Of a DNA stretch of 64,000 nucleotides, positions 54,747 to 63,798 are shown piece after piece (position 1 is the stretch's first letter; each line of letters opens with the position of its first letter). The stretch is from Aestuariibaculum suncheonense (lineage in GTDB: Bacteria > Bacteroidota > Bacteroidia > Flavobacteriales > Flavobacteriaceae). The stretch spans positions 248,001-312,000 of the forward strand of contig NZ_JACVXC010000004.1 in the NCBI RefSeq assembly GCF_014596935.1, given 5' to 3'. A program made the translations under genes and the position numbers. Below the pieces are notes generated by a model. It saw only the letters and a list, made by a program, of their open reading frames with translations. It searched no databases and was not told where the DNA came from.

Positions 54747-56318
54747 ATGCATATTAAAAATAGCATCTATTTTCTAACTATTCTTTCACTGTTTTCTTGT
54801 AAATCAGACAACCAAAAACAATATACAAGTAAACCTAATATCATTTACATTTTAGCCGACGATTTAGGTTATGGAGACATTGGTGCCTACGGTCAGGATA
54901 AAATTGAGACACCAAACATCGATTTATTAGCAAAAAACGGTATGCTGTTTACTCAGCATTACAGTGGCGCTCCGGTATGTGCACCGGCACGGTCGTCTTT
55001 ACTAACAGGAACCCACATGGGACATTCCTATATTAGAGGAAATGATGAATGGCAACGTGGAGAACCTGGCGATGTCTGGAATTATCGGAAAGTTGCTGCA
55101 GATTCGACTTTAGAAGGACAACGTCCGTTACCTAGAAACACCCTGACCATTGCTAAACTTTTAAAACAAGCCGGCTACACCAATGGTATGTTTGGTAAAT
55201 GGGGATTGGGAGCTCCACATACGGAATCTATTCCGACAACTATGGGGTTCGATTATTTTTTCGGATATAACTGTCAACGTCAGGCACACACATATACCCC
55301 TTTACACTTATACGAAAACGAAAAGCGCTATTATTTAGCGAACGACACGGTAGCTCCTAATACCAAACTTGATAAGGGTGCAGACCCAAACAACCCAAGC
55401 AGTTACAGTAAATACACTCAACCATACTATGCACCAGATGTGTCTTTCGAAAAAATGATTGGATTTATCGACTCTCTAAAAAAAGACGAACCATTTTTTA
55501 TTTACTGGGCCTCACCTATTCCGCATATGCCATTACAAGCACCGAAAAACCGGGTCGATTATTACCTTAAAAAGTTTGGAGACGAAGCACCTTATATCGG
55601 CAATAAAGGCTACTTCCCTAATTGCTATCCAAAGGCAACTTATGCCGCAATGGTTTCGTATTTAGACGAAAATATAGGAAAATTAATTGCACGCCTTAAA
55701 GAAACCGGAAAATACGACAACACCCTCATTATTTTCACTTCCGATAACGGCCCAACCTATAATGGAGGAACAGATTCGCCTTGGTTTGACAGCGCCAGAC
55801 CTTTTAAAAGTGATTACGGATATGGAAAAGGATTTGTTTATGAAGGTGGAATTCGTGTTCCAATGATCGCTTCATGGCCGGGTAAAATAAAGCCTAACAC
55901 AACCACCGACCATATCTCTGCCTTCTGGGATGTCATGCCAACCTTTTGTGATATAGCCCAAATTGCACCTCCAGAAACCATTGATGGTATTAGCTTCTTA
56001 AATACCTTAATTCAAAATGAGAACCAAAAAGAGCATGAATATTTGTATTGGGAATTTCCTGAGTATAACGGACAGGTTGCAGTTAGAATGGGGAACTGGA
56101 AAATGATCTGGAAAGACATAAAAAAGGGAAATACAGAAATCGAACTGTATGACCTTAGCAAAGATATTACCGAAGAACACAATATTGGCGAAGATCACCC
56201 GGAAATCATTCAGCGTTTATATTCCATAATTAAGCAAGAACATCGCACACCGGAAATCGACCAGTTTAAAATTGAACCTATTGAAGAATTAGTGAATAAC
56301 AATCTCCATCATGAATAA
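54747..56318 (+). CDS. Sulfatase (type I, formylglycine-dependent), lipoprotein
   Basis: I place the start at 54747, giving MHIKNSIYFLTILSLFSCKS with lipobox Cys18; the in-frame ATG at 54690 would prepend 19 residues that spoil the signal. The 523-aa protein has ILADDLGYGDIGAYG and the formylglycine motif C78-A-P-A-R82 followed by SSLLTGTHMG, then GKWGLGAPHTE, FTSDNGPTY and GGIRVPMIASWPGK. It resembles arylsulfatase A/GalNAc-6-sulfatase-like S1 members. It stands apart from the main sulfatase operon, ending at a terminator shared with ilvA. Confidence 0.92.
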   Translation: MHIKNSIYFLTILSLFSCKSDNQKQYTSKPNIIYILADDLGYGDIGAYGQDKIETPNIDLLAKNGMLFTQHYSGAPVCAPARSSLLTGTHMGHSYIRGNDEWQRGEPGDVWNYRKVAADSTLEGQRPLPRNTLTIAKLLKQAGYTNGMFGKWGLGAPHTESIPTTMGFDYFFGYNCQRQAHTYTPLHLYENEKRYYLANDTVAPNTKLDKGADPNNPSSYSKYTQPYYAPDVSFEKMIGFIDSLKKDEPFFIYWASPIPHMPLQAPKNRVDYYLKKFGDEAPYIGNKGYFPNCYPKATYAAMVSYLDENIGKLIARLKETGKYDNTLIIFTSDNGPTYNGGTDSPWFDSARPFKSDYGYGKGFVYEGGIRVPMIASWPGKIKPNTTTDHISAFWDVMPTFCDIAQIAPPETIDGISFLNTLIQNENQKEHEYLYWEFPEYNGQVAVRMGNWKMIWKDIKKGNTEIELYDLSKDITEEHNIGEDHPEIIQRLYSIIKQEHRTPEIDQFKIEPIEELVNNNLHHE

Positions 56319-56349
56319 AAAAAGAGCGGTTAAATAACCGCTCTTTTTT
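56317..56349. terminator. Bidirectional intrinsic terminator
   Basis: GAGCGGTTA and TAACCGCTC arms flanked by A7 and T6. It serves the sulfatase gene (plus) and the ilv operon (minus); the ilvA stop codon lies at the edge of its T-run. Confidence 0.93.
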
Positions 56350-57613
56350 ATACTAGAAACTGAAACAAATCAGGTTTATTATTTAGGTAATCTCCAAAGA
56401 AATTACGTTGTTTCATTTTGGTAATTAAAGGCTCCAGATCATCCGATGATTTCAACTGAATTCCAACGACTGCCGAACCATTCTCGCGATTGGTCTTCTT
56501 TGCATACTGGAAAAAAGTAATATCATCGTTAGGCCCTAAAATATCTACCACAAATTCTCGTAAGGCTCCCGCTCGTTGCGGAAACTTGACAATAAAGTAA
56601 TGTTTTAGATTGGCATATAGTAAGGCACGCTCCTTAATTTCTGCCGTACGGGTAATATCGTTATTACTACCACTTACCACACAAACCACATTTTTCCCTT
56701 TGATCTCCTCGGCGTAAAAATCTAAGGCTGAAATACTCAATGCTCCGGCCGGCTCCACTACAATAGCATCTTTATTATAAAGCTCTAAAATGGTTTCGCA
56801 AACCTTCCCTTCCGGCACTGTAATCATATCGTGTAAATTGGCTTTACAGATTTCAAAGGTTAAGTCGCCGACACGTTTTACCGCCGCCCCGTCAATAAAT
56901 TTTTCAATATCGTCTAATTCAGTATTAACACCATTTTGCAACGACACTTTCATAGATGGCGCGCCTTCCGGCTCAACACCTATAATCTTGGTATTTGGAG
57001 ATAAGGTTTTAAAAACAGTTGACAGTCCAGAAGCTAATCCACCACCACCAACGGCGATAAAAACATAATCGATAGGTCCTGTTGTTTGTTCCAGAATTTC
57101 CATTCCAATAGTCGCCTGACCTTCAATTACCTTTTCATCATTAAAAGGGTGTATAAATGTCTTTTTCTGTTCTGCACACTCCTTCATCGCCGCATTATAG
57201 GCATCGTCGTAAGTGTCGCCTATCAGCTTAATTTCAATATAATCCTCTCCAAACATTTTAACCTGCTCCACCTTTTGATTTGGTGTCGGGGCAGGCATAT
57301 AAATACTTCCCTTAATTTTTAATAATTTACAGGATAATGCTACGCCCTGCGCATGATTTCCGGCACTAGCACAAACCACGCCGCTAGCAGATTCTTCGGC
57401 CGTTAACGAGCTTATTTTGTTATAAGCCCCTCTAATCTTATAGGAACGTACCTGCTGTAAATCTTCACGCTTTAAAAGTATGTTAGCATCAAACTGTTTA
57501 GAATACCTTAAGCTTGGGCTTAAAGGCGTAACTGCCGATACCTTTTTAATGGTATCGGCAGCTACTTTAACATTATCAATACTTGGAAAATATATGGTTT
57601 TCCCTTTTTCCAT
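56348..57613 (-). CDS. ilvA: Threonine dehydratase (ammonia-lyase), biosynthetic type
   Basis: PLP enzyme converting threonine to 2-ketobutyrate for isoleucine. The 421-aa protein has the PLP lysine K59 in VRSYKIRGAYNK, the SAGNHAQGVALSCKLL loop and GGGGLASGLSTVF. Residues about 330-421 form one ACT-like regulatory domain (YFIVKFPQRAGALREFVVDI), which in this family mediates isoleucine feedback. It is the last gene of the ilv operon, 40 nt after ilvC. Confidence 0.94.
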   Translation of the reverse strand: MEKGKTIYFPSIDNVKVAADTIKKVSAVTPLSPSLRYSKQFDANILLKREDLQQVRSYKIRGAYNKISSLTAEESASGVVCASAGNHAQGVALSCKLLKIKGSIYMPAPTPNQKVEQVKMFGEDYIEIKLIGDTYDDAYNAAMKECAEQKKTFIHPFNDEKVIEGQATIGMEILEQTTGPIDYVFIAVGGGGLASGLSTVFKTLSPNTKIIGVEPEGAPSMKVSLQNGVNTELDDIEKFIDGAAVKRVGDLTFEICKANLHDMITVPEGKVCETILELYNKDAIVVEPAGALSISALDFYAEEIKGKNVVCVVSGSNNDITRTAEIKERALLYANLKHYFIVKFPQRAGALREFVVDILGPNDDITFFQYAKKTNRENGSAVVGIQLKSSDDLEPLITKMKQRNFFGDYLNNKPDLFQFLV

Positions 57614-57653
57614 AAATGTATTTTTTAATATCTCGCTTTCGCGGAACTTGTAA

Positions 57654-59129
57654 CTAAACGATTGGTTTCATAGCCGTCATAGACGCTCTTAAGAACGAAC
57701 CGATTTTCTCTACCGGATGCTCTCTTAACGCTTTATTAACCGCTATTAACTTCGCATTATCAACACCTTTACCGTTATCTTTAGCATAAGCTTTACCAAT
57801 AACATCAGTGTCTATTTTTGTCATGAAATCTGCTAATAATGGCTTACAAGCGTGGTCGAATAAATAACAACCGTACTCAGCAGTATCAGAAATCACACTG
57901 TTCATTTCGTATAATTTACGTCTTGCAATCGTGTTAGCGATAAGCGGCGTTTCGTGTAACGACTCATAGTAAGCAGACGCATCGATAATTCCTGAATCGG
58001 TCATAGCTTCGAAAGCTAATTCCACACCAGCTCTTACCATAGCTACCATTAACACACCATTATCGTAGAACTCTTGCTCAGAGATTTCAACATCACCTGC
58101 AGGTGTTTTTTCAAAAGCTGTTTCTGCAGTAGCTGCTCTCCATGTTAATAATTTCTCATCACCGTTAGCCCAGTCTTCCATCATGCCGCTAGAGAAACGT
58201 CCTTCCATAATATCATCCATATGCTTTTGGAATAACGGACGCATGATATCTTTTAATTCTTCTGAAAGTTCGAATGCTTTAATTTTAGCTGGATTTGAAA
58301 GTCTGTCCATCATATTAGTGATACCACCATACTTAAGACCTTCGGTAATGGTTTCCCATCCGTACTGAATTAATTTAGAAGCGTAACCAGCATCGATACC
58401 TTTTTCAATCATTTTATCGAAACAAAGGATAGATCCTGTTTGTAACAATCCACATAAAATGGTTTGCTCACCCATTAAATCCGATTTCACCTCAGCAACG
58501 AAAGATGATTCTAACACACCTGCTCTGTCACCTCCAGTTGCTGCTGCATAAGCTTTAGCTTGTGACCATCCTTTTCCTTCAGGATCGTTTTCAGGATGTA
58601 CTGCTATAAGTGTTGGCACACCAAAACCTCTTTTATACTCTTCTCTAACCTCTGATCCAGGACACTTAGGCGCCACCATGATTACGGTCAAATCTTCACG
58701 AATTTGAGTACCTTCTTCAACAATGTTGAATCCGTGAGAATACGATAACGTTGCTCCTTTTTTCATTAAAGGCATTACCGCATTTACAACACTTGTATGT
58801 TGTTTATCTGGAGTTAAGTTTAATACTAAATCTGCCGTTGGAATTAACTCTTCGTATGTTCCTACATTAAATCCGTTATCTGTTGCATTTACAAACGACT
58901 TACGTTTTTCAGCAATCGCCTCAGCACGTAATGCATAAGAAATATCTAATCCTGAATCTCTCATGTTTAACCCTTGGTTAAGTCCTTGCGCACCACAACC
59001 TACGATAACAATTTTTTTGCCTTTTAATGCATTTACACCATCTTCAAATTCTGAAGAGTCCATAAATCTACACTTCGATAATTGGTCTAATTTATCTCTT
59101 AACGAAAGTGTGTTAAAATAATTTCCCAT
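57654..59129 (-). CDS. ilvC: Ketol-acid reductoisomerase, class II (long form)
   Basis: NADPH-dependent isomeroreduction of acetolactate/acetohydroxybutyrate. The 491-aa length and the Rossmann motif [20 protein letters not shown], followed by [16 protein letters not shown], mark the long class II enzyme as in Escherichia coli. [20 protein letters not shown] and the duplicated C-terminal knotted domain are present. It follows ilvN by 10 nt. Confidence 0.96.
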   Translation of the reverse strand: MGNYFNTLSLRDKLDQLSKCRFMDSSEFEDGVNALKGKKIVIVGCGAQGLNQGLNMRDSGLDISYALRAEAIAEKRKSFVNATDNGFNVGTYEELIPTADLVLNLTPDKQHTSVVNAVMPLMKKGATLSYSHGFNIVEEGTQIREDLTVIMVAPKCPGSEVREEYKRGFGVPTLIAVHPENDPEGKGWSQAKAYAAATGGDRAGVLESSFVAEVKSDLMGEQTILCGLLQTGSILCFDKMIEKGIDAGYASKLIQYGWETITEGLKYGGITNMMDRLSNPAKIKAFELSEELKDIMRPLFQKHMDDIMEGRFSSGMMEDWANGDEKLLTWRAATAETAFEKTPAGDVEISEQEFYDNGVLMVAMVRAGVELAFEAMTDSGIIDASAYYESLHETPLIANTIARRKLYEMNSVISDTAEYGCYLFDHACKPLLADFMTKIDTDVIGKAYAKDNGKGVDNAKLIAVNKALREHPVEKIGSFLRASMTAMKPIV

Positions 59130-59139
59130 TTTTTAATTT

Positions 59140-59679
59140 CTAGTTATTATGATTATTGAATGCCATAAGCATATCGGTTACTCTCATTTCGTCTTTTGTT
59201 ACTGCAATACGCCCGGCACGCACAAACTGCATGATGCCAAACACATTTAAATCTCTGCGAAGCGATTCAATTTCATGTCGTCTTCCTGATTTTTCTAAAA
59301 CAAAAAACTCTTTATTTACTGTAACAATTCTTGAATTGCTATCTTTTATAATATTCTGAATTTGAGGCTCCTCAAACAATAACGCCGACTTGATTTTAAA
59401 CATACAAGATTCGGTATAAATCGTTTCTTCATCGGTATGATAATACGCGCGAATCACCTCGATCTGTTTTTCAAACTGCTTTACAATTTTCGCCGCCTGA
59501 GCTTCTGTAATATTGACAACAATAACAAATCGGAACACATCATCAATTTCAGATTGTGATGTTGTTAAACTTTCAATGTTGATATGTCTGCGCTGAAAAA
59601 TTGCCGAAACACGGTTTAACAAACCAATGTTGTTTTCGGTATAAAGCGATATGGTAAATGTTTTTATTTCTTCGTTCAT
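59140..59679 (-). CDS. ilvN: Acetolactate synthase small (regulatory) subunit
   Basis: Regulatory partner of IlvB. The 179-aa protein has the N-terminal ACT domain FTISLYTENNIGLLNRVSAI with the RRHINIESLTTSQSE motif, and a second domain in the C-terminal half. It starts 13 nt after ilvB and precedes ilvC, the usual operon order. Valine feedback is a family property and not visible here. Confidence 0.95.
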   Translation of the reverse strand: MNEEIKTFTISLYTENNIGLLNRVSAIFQRRHINIESLTTSQSEIDDVFRFVIVVNITEAQAAKIVKQFEKQIEVIRAYYHTDEETIYTESCMFKIKSALLFEEPQIQNIIKDSNSRIVTVNKEFFVLEKSGRRHEIESLRRDLNVFGIMQFVRAGRIAVTKDEMRVTDMLMAFNNHNN

Positions 59680-59692
59680 TCTTTCTGATAAT

Positions 59693-61426
59693 TTAGCTTA
59701 AACGTACATCTGAAACCGAAGCTCCTGTTGGAACCATCGGGAATACATTATCCTCTTTTTCAACGCAAACTTCAAGGAAATAAGCATCTTTTGAAGCAAT
59801 CATTTCTTTAACGGCATCGGCTAATTCTGCTCTGGTTTTTACACGTTTAGCTTCAATGTAGTATCCTTTGGCAATAGTAACGAAATCTGGATTCGTCATT
59901 TCGGTAGACGCATAACGCTTATCGAAGAATAACTGTTGCCACTGGCGCACCATTCCTAAGAATTCGTTGTTTAAAACCACTATTTTAACCGGAACTTTGG
60001 TTTGGAAAATAGTCCCTAATTCCTGAATATTCATTTGATAACCACCATCACCAATAATAGCAACAACTTCACGATCTGGAGCTCCCATTTTCGCACCAAT
60101 GGCTGCCGGTAAAGCGAAGCCCATGGTTCCTAAACCACCCGATGTAATATTACTTTTGGTCACGTTGAAATGGGCATAACGACAAGCTATCATCTGGTGC
60201 TGTCCAACATCAGAAACAATGGCTGCATTCCCTTTCGTTTCTTCATTAATCTGTCTTAATACCTCACCCATAGTCAGGCCTTCCTTTTCCGGATGGATAT
60301 CCCCTTTTATTACCTGTTCAAACTCAATAGCATACAAATCTTTAAATTCCTGTAACCAGGCATCATGCGATTTTGCTTCTAATAAAGGTAATAATTGGGC
60401 TAAACTGTCTTTAGAATCACCAATTACAGCCACATCGGTTTTTACGTTCTTATCAATCTCAGCCGGATCGATATCGAAGTGTACTATTTTCGCTTGCTTT
60501 GCGTAAGAATCTAATTTACCAGTTACACGGTCGTCAAAACGCATTCCTATGGCAATTAACACATCACATTCGTTGGTTAATTTGTTAGGCGCATAATTTC
60601 CGTGCATCCCCACCATTCCAATATTTAATGGATGTGATGTAGGCATTGCAGAAGCACCAAGAATGGTCCAAGCCGAAGGAATACCTGCCTTCTCCACTAC
60701 TGCTTTTAATTCTTCTTCAGCCTTACCTAAAATAACGCCTTGTCCCCAAACAATCATTGGTTTTTTAGCTGCGTTAATTAAATCGGCTGCCGCCTGAACA
60801 TCTGCAGGATTTGTTTTTGGTACCGGCCAATAGCTACGTACACCTTTGCAAGGTACGTACTCAAAATCAAGCTCCCCTACTTGTGCATCTTTAGTAATAT
60901 CTACAAGTACAGGCCCTGGACGACCACTTTTTGCTATATAAAATGCCTTTGCTAATGCTGCAGGAATATCGGCAGCTTTCGTTACCTGACAGTTCCATTT
61001 GGTAACCGGCGTAGAAATACCTACAATATCGGTTTCCTGAAACGCATCGCTACCTAACAAATGAGAAAACACCTGACCCGTAATACAGACTAATGGTGTA
61101 GAATCGATTTGCGCATCGGCAATACCTGTGACTAAATTAGTTGCACCTGGTCCTGAAGTTGCGATAGCAACTCCAACTTTACCTGAAATACGAGCATAAC
61201 CCTGAGCTGCGTGAGCCGCCCCTTGTTCATGCCTGGTTAAGACGTGATGAATCTGGTCTTGAAACTTAAACAGTTCATCATAAACAGGCATAATAGCACC
61301 TCCCGGATATCCGTAAAGAATGTCTACACCTTCTGCGATTAAACTGCGTACTACAGCTTCGCTACCTGAAATACGCATCGTTTTACTTGCCACTTCCTGT
61401 GTTTTATTTTCCGTTTCTGTGTTCAT
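59693..61426 (-). CDS. ilvB: Acetolactate synthase large (catalytic) subunit
   Basis: ThDP- and FAD-dependent condensation of pyruvate with pyruvate or 2-ketobutyrate. The 577-aa protein has GVDILYGYPGGAIMPVYDEL with the downstream catalytic glutamate in VLTRHEQGAAHAAQGYAR, the FAD-linked central domain and the ThDP motif VAIIGDGGYQMNIQELGTIF. It is encoded between ilvD and ilvN. Confidence 0.96.
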   Translation of the reverse strand: MNTETENKTQEVASKTMRISGSEAVVRSLIAEGVDILYGYPGGAIMPVYDELFKFQDQIHHVLTRHEQGAAHAAQGYARISGKVGVAIATSGPGATNLVTGIADAQIDSTPLVCITGQVFSHLLGSDAFQETDIVGISTPVTKWNCQVTKAADIPAALAKAFYIAKSGRPGPVLVDITKDAQVGELDFEYVPCKGVRSYWPVPKTNPADVQAAADLINAAKKPMIVWGQGVILGKAEEELKAVVEKAGIPSAWTILGASAMPTSHPLNIGMVGMHGNYAPNKLTNECDVLIAIGMRFDDRVTGKLDSYAKQAKIVHFDIDPAEIDKNVKTDVAVIGDSKDSLAQLLPLLEAKSHDAWLQEFKDLYAIEFEQVIKGDIHPEKEGLTMGEVLRQINEETKGNAAIVSDVGQHQMIACRYAHFNVTKSNITSGGLGTMGFALPAAIGAKMGAPDREVVAIIGDGGYQMNIQELGTIFQTKVPVKIVVLNNEFLGMVRQWQQLFFDKRYASTEMTNPDFVTIAKGYYIEAKRVKTRAELADAVKEMIASKDAYFLEVCVEKEDNVFPMVPTGASVSDVRLS

Positions 61427-61449
61427 AATTCACAATTTCTATATGTGAG

Positions 61450-61469
61450 ATTTCCGCTTTCGCGGAAAT
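61450..61469 (-). repeat. Intercistronic GAAA-tetraloop hairpin between ilvD and ilvB
   Basis: The minus strand reads ATTTCCGC-GAAA-GCGGAAAT, an 8-bp stem with a GNRA loop, in the 54-nt gap between ilvD and ilvB. A related core CGCGAAAGCG stands in the ilvC-ilvA gap at 57634-57643 with a less perfect stem. Confidence 0.6.
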
Positions 61470-61480
61470 AAAAAATCTAT

Positions 61481-63166
61481 TTAAAATGCGTCAGTTACAC
61501 AACCTTTTGAAGCTGAAGCTACTGATTTCGCATACTTGTATAATATTCCTTTTTTGTGCTTTAATTCCGGAGCTACCCAAGCGGCTTTACGCTTCGCCAG
61601 TTCTTCTTCTGAAATTAACACATTAATAGAATTGTCTTCCGCACTAATTCTAATACGATCTCCGGTTTCAACCAATGCAATTGTTCCTCCGGTTTGTGCT
61701 TCTGGTGTAATGTGTCCTACCACAAACCCGTGAGTACCACCAGAGAATCGTCCGTCGGTAATTAAAGCCACCGATTTTCCTAAACCAGCTCCCATAATCA
61801 AAGAGGTTGGTTTTAACATTTCCGGCATACCCGGACCTCCTTTAGGACCTACGTAACGGATAACAACCACATCGCCTTTAGCAACCTCACCGTTAGAAAT
61901 ACCTGTATTAGCCGCCTGCTCACCATCGTAAACCACCGCTTTGCCTTCGAATACCAAGCCTTCTTTTCCAGAAATTTTTGCTACTGCACCTTCTTCTGCT
62001 AAGTTTCCATAAAGGATTTGTAAATTTCCTGAAGATTTTAAAGCTTTATCTGTTGGATAAATAACGTCTTGTTCGTCTTCAAACTGAAGCGGCTCCACGT
62101 CTTTTAAGTTTTCAGCTAATGTTTTACCCGTTACTGTCATACAGTCGCCGTGTAAATATCCATTATCTAATAAATACTTCATTACGGCTGGTGTACCACC
62201 AATACCGTGAACATCCTCCATTAAGTATTTACCACTCGGTTTTAAATCAGCGATTAATGGGGTTCTATCGCTAACACGTTGAAAATCTTCTAAAGTAAAT
62301 TCAATATCTGCTGCATGTGCAATCGCTAAAAAGTGTAGAACCGCGTTGGTAGATCCTCCAAGTGCATTTACGATAGCAATAGCGTTTTCAATAGATTTTT
62401 TAGAAATGATATCTAATGGCTTTAAATCTAATTCCAATAGATTTTTAATAGCAACGGCTGTTCTTTCGCTTTCAGATAGTTTATTTGGGTTTTCAGCTGG
62501 GATAGATGAATTATAAGGCAGTGCAAACCCCATACATTCAATCGCTGATGCCATGGTGTTCGCGGTATACATACCTCCACAAGCTCCTGCTCCTGGAATG
62601 GCACTTTTTATAATTTCTCTATATTCTTCTTCATCAATCTCACCTGCTACCTTTTGACCTAAAGCTTCGAATGCCGATACAATATTTAATTTTCTTCCTT
62701 TATAATTTCCTGAGGCTATGGTTCCACCGTACATCATGATTGACGGACGGTTTAATCGTAACATGGCTATTACAGCACCTGGCATATTCTTATCACAGCC
62801 TACTACAGAAACAAGTGCATCGTAACTTTGCGCATTCATAACAGTTTCAATAGAATCGGCAATGATATCGCGAGAAGCCAGTGAATAATTCATCCCTGAA
62901 GTTCCCATTGAAATACCATCACTTACACCAATAGTATTAAATCCTAAACCAACTAAACCGGCGATATTACACTCTATTTTAACCTCAGCAGCTAAATTAT
63001 TTAAGTGCATATTACAAGGGTTACCATCGTAACCGGTACTTGCAATACCCACCTGAGCTTTTTTCATATCCTCATCAGTTAACCCCACGGCGTAAAGCAT
63101 AGCTTGCGAGGCTGGTTGAGATTCATCTTGAGTAAGTCGTTTACTGTGTTTATTAAGTTCTTTCAT
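61481..63166 (-). CDS. ilvD: Dihydroxy-acid dehydratase
   Basis: Fe-S dehydratase of the Ile/Val pathway. The 561-aa protein has the cluster/metal cysteines in GCDKNMPG and [20 protein letters not shown], and [20 protein letters not shown] near the C terminus. It is the first structural gene behind the leader attenuator. Confidence 0.96.
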   Translation of the reverse strand: MKELNKHSKRLTQDESQPASQAMLYAVGLTDEDMKKAQVGIASTGYDGNPCNMHLNNLAAEVKIECNIAGLVGLGFNTIGVSDGISMGTSGMNYSLASRDIIADSIETVMNAQSYDALVSVVGCDKNMPGAVIAMLRLNRPSIMMYGGTIASGNYKGRKLNIVSAFEALGQKVAGEIDEEEYREIIKSAIPGAGACGGMYTANTMASAIECMGFALPYNSSIPAENPNKLSESERTAVAIKNLLELDLKPLDIISKKSIENAIAIVNALGGSTNAVLHFLAIAHAADIEFTLEDFQRVSDRTPLIADLKPSGKYLMEDVHGIGGTPAVMKYLLDNGYLHGDCMTVTGKTLAENLKDVEPLQFEDEQDVIYPTDKALKSSGNLQILYGNLAEEGAVAKISGKEGLVFEGKAVVYDGEQAANTGISNGEVAKGDVVVIRYVGPKGGPGMPEMLKPTSLIMGAGLGKSVALITDGRFSGGTHGFVVGHITPEAQTGGTIALVETGDRIRISAEDNSINVLISEEELAKRKAAWVAPELKHKKGILYKYAKSVASASKGCVTDAF

Positions 63167-63408
63167 TTTTATTAAAGATATTCTACAATCTATCCTATAT
63201 TTTATTTAATACTTTATGTTTTTAAGACTAACCTTAGAAATAATCAAATTGCTAAATTGAGGTTCGAAATTAGTCCTTTAGGTTTTTAATTCTTTTTTTC
63301 TTTGTTTTTCAGGGTTAAATCCACTGCTTTAAATATTCAACTAAATAGCTGACTATCAATTTTTTAATCAGATATTTTTATGATGTCCAAAAATTAAAAT
63401 TATCGCAT

Positions 63409-63438
63409 AAAAAAAGCCTTCCTAAATTGGAAGGCTTT
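63409..63438 (-). terminator. Attenuator terminator of the ilv operon
   Basis: Minus strand: AAAGCCTTCC, loop AATTTA, GGAAGGCTTT and a continuing T-run (plus-strand A at 63409-63415). The 5' arm can instead pair with GGAAGGCT at the leader stop codon (63465-63472), giving the anti-terminator. Confidence 0.9.
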
Positions 63439-63471
63439 ATATATTCATATAAAATTTTAACAATAGCCTTC

Positions 63472-63534
63472 CTATCCCTGTGAAATAATCACAATGACAA
63501 TAATAGAAATGCTAATTAAAATTTGGTTTCTCAT
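63472..63534 (-). CDS. Ile/Val-rich leader peptide of the ilv operon
   Basis: A 20-codon ORF MRNQILISISIIVIVIISQG with eight Ile, two Val and one Leu codons, ATG at 63534 and TAG at 63474-63472. It lies upstream of a terminator hairpin and an alternative pairing segment that begins in the stop codon. This is a standard ribosome-mediated attenuator for branched-chain amino acids. Ile starvation would stall the ribosome early, permit the anti-terminator, and allow ilvDBNCA to be transcribed. Confidence 0.88.
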   Translation of the reverse strand: MRNQILISISIIVIVIISQG

Positions 63535-63546
63535 AATCTCGAAAGA

Positions 63547-63573
63547 CAAATATTTAAATTATTTATTTAACAA
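63547..63573 (-). promoter_or_regulatory. Probable promoter of the ilv operon
   Basis: Minus-strand TTG (63573-63571) and AATATTTG (63554-63547) are spaced 16 nt apart, close to the Bacteroidota consensus TTTG-N17-23-TAnnTTTG. The start would be only about 5 nt before the leader ATG. Confidence 0.45.
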
Positions 63574-63627
63574 CCAATTAATTCCTTAAAAAAATCAAAA
63601 CTAATTCTCTATTCCTTATTATTTTTT

Positions 63628-63635
63628 TACTTTTG
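63628..63635 (+). promoter_or_regulatory. Promoter -7 box of metK
   Basis: TACTTTTG is an exact TAnnTTTG match, located about 16 nt before the SAM-II-like P1 stem. Transcription should start just before that stem. Confidence 0.6.
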
Positions 63636-63650
63636 CCCTCGTAAAATAAC

Positions 63651-63749
63651 AGAGGAAAGATTTGACTGATTGCAACCTCTTTGTAACAAACCCAATTTAT
63701 TAAAAATTTATAAATGAGTTTGATACAATCAAAAATGCTAAAGGCAGTG
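63651..63749 (+). ncRNA. SAM-II-like riboswitch upstream of metK, with inserted hairpin
   Basis: AGAGG (63651-63655) and CCTCT (63676-63680) form P1. The loop between them, AAAGATTTGACTGATTGCAA, has the conserved GATTT, AC-G and ATTGCAA of SAM-II. The 3' block ATGCTAAAGGC (63735-63745) corresponds to the conserved GCTAAA of the pseudoknot. Between P1 and this block is an AT-rich insert with CAAAC/GTTTG and ATTTAT/ATAAAT arms, which can fold into its own hairpin. Location before metK, the SAM synthetase gene, agrees with the ligand. Confidence 0.75.
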
Positions 63750-63788
63750 CAAACTTCCTTCGACGTTATCCGTCAAATCTTAGTATAA
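63714..63788 (+). CDS. Possible 24-codon small ORF inside the metK leader
   Basis: ATG at 63714 and TAA at 63786-63788 give [20 protein letters not shown] plus QILV. The start lies in the 3' arm of the hairpin inserted in the SAM-II-like element, the ORF reads through the conserved GCTAAA block, and it stops 10 nt before the metK ATG. It could be a translated regulatory uORF or chance. Its codons do not favour Met strongly (two Met). Confidence 0.35.
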   Translation: MSLIQSKMLKAVQTSFDVIRQILV

Positions 63789-63798
63789 AAATAGTTTT

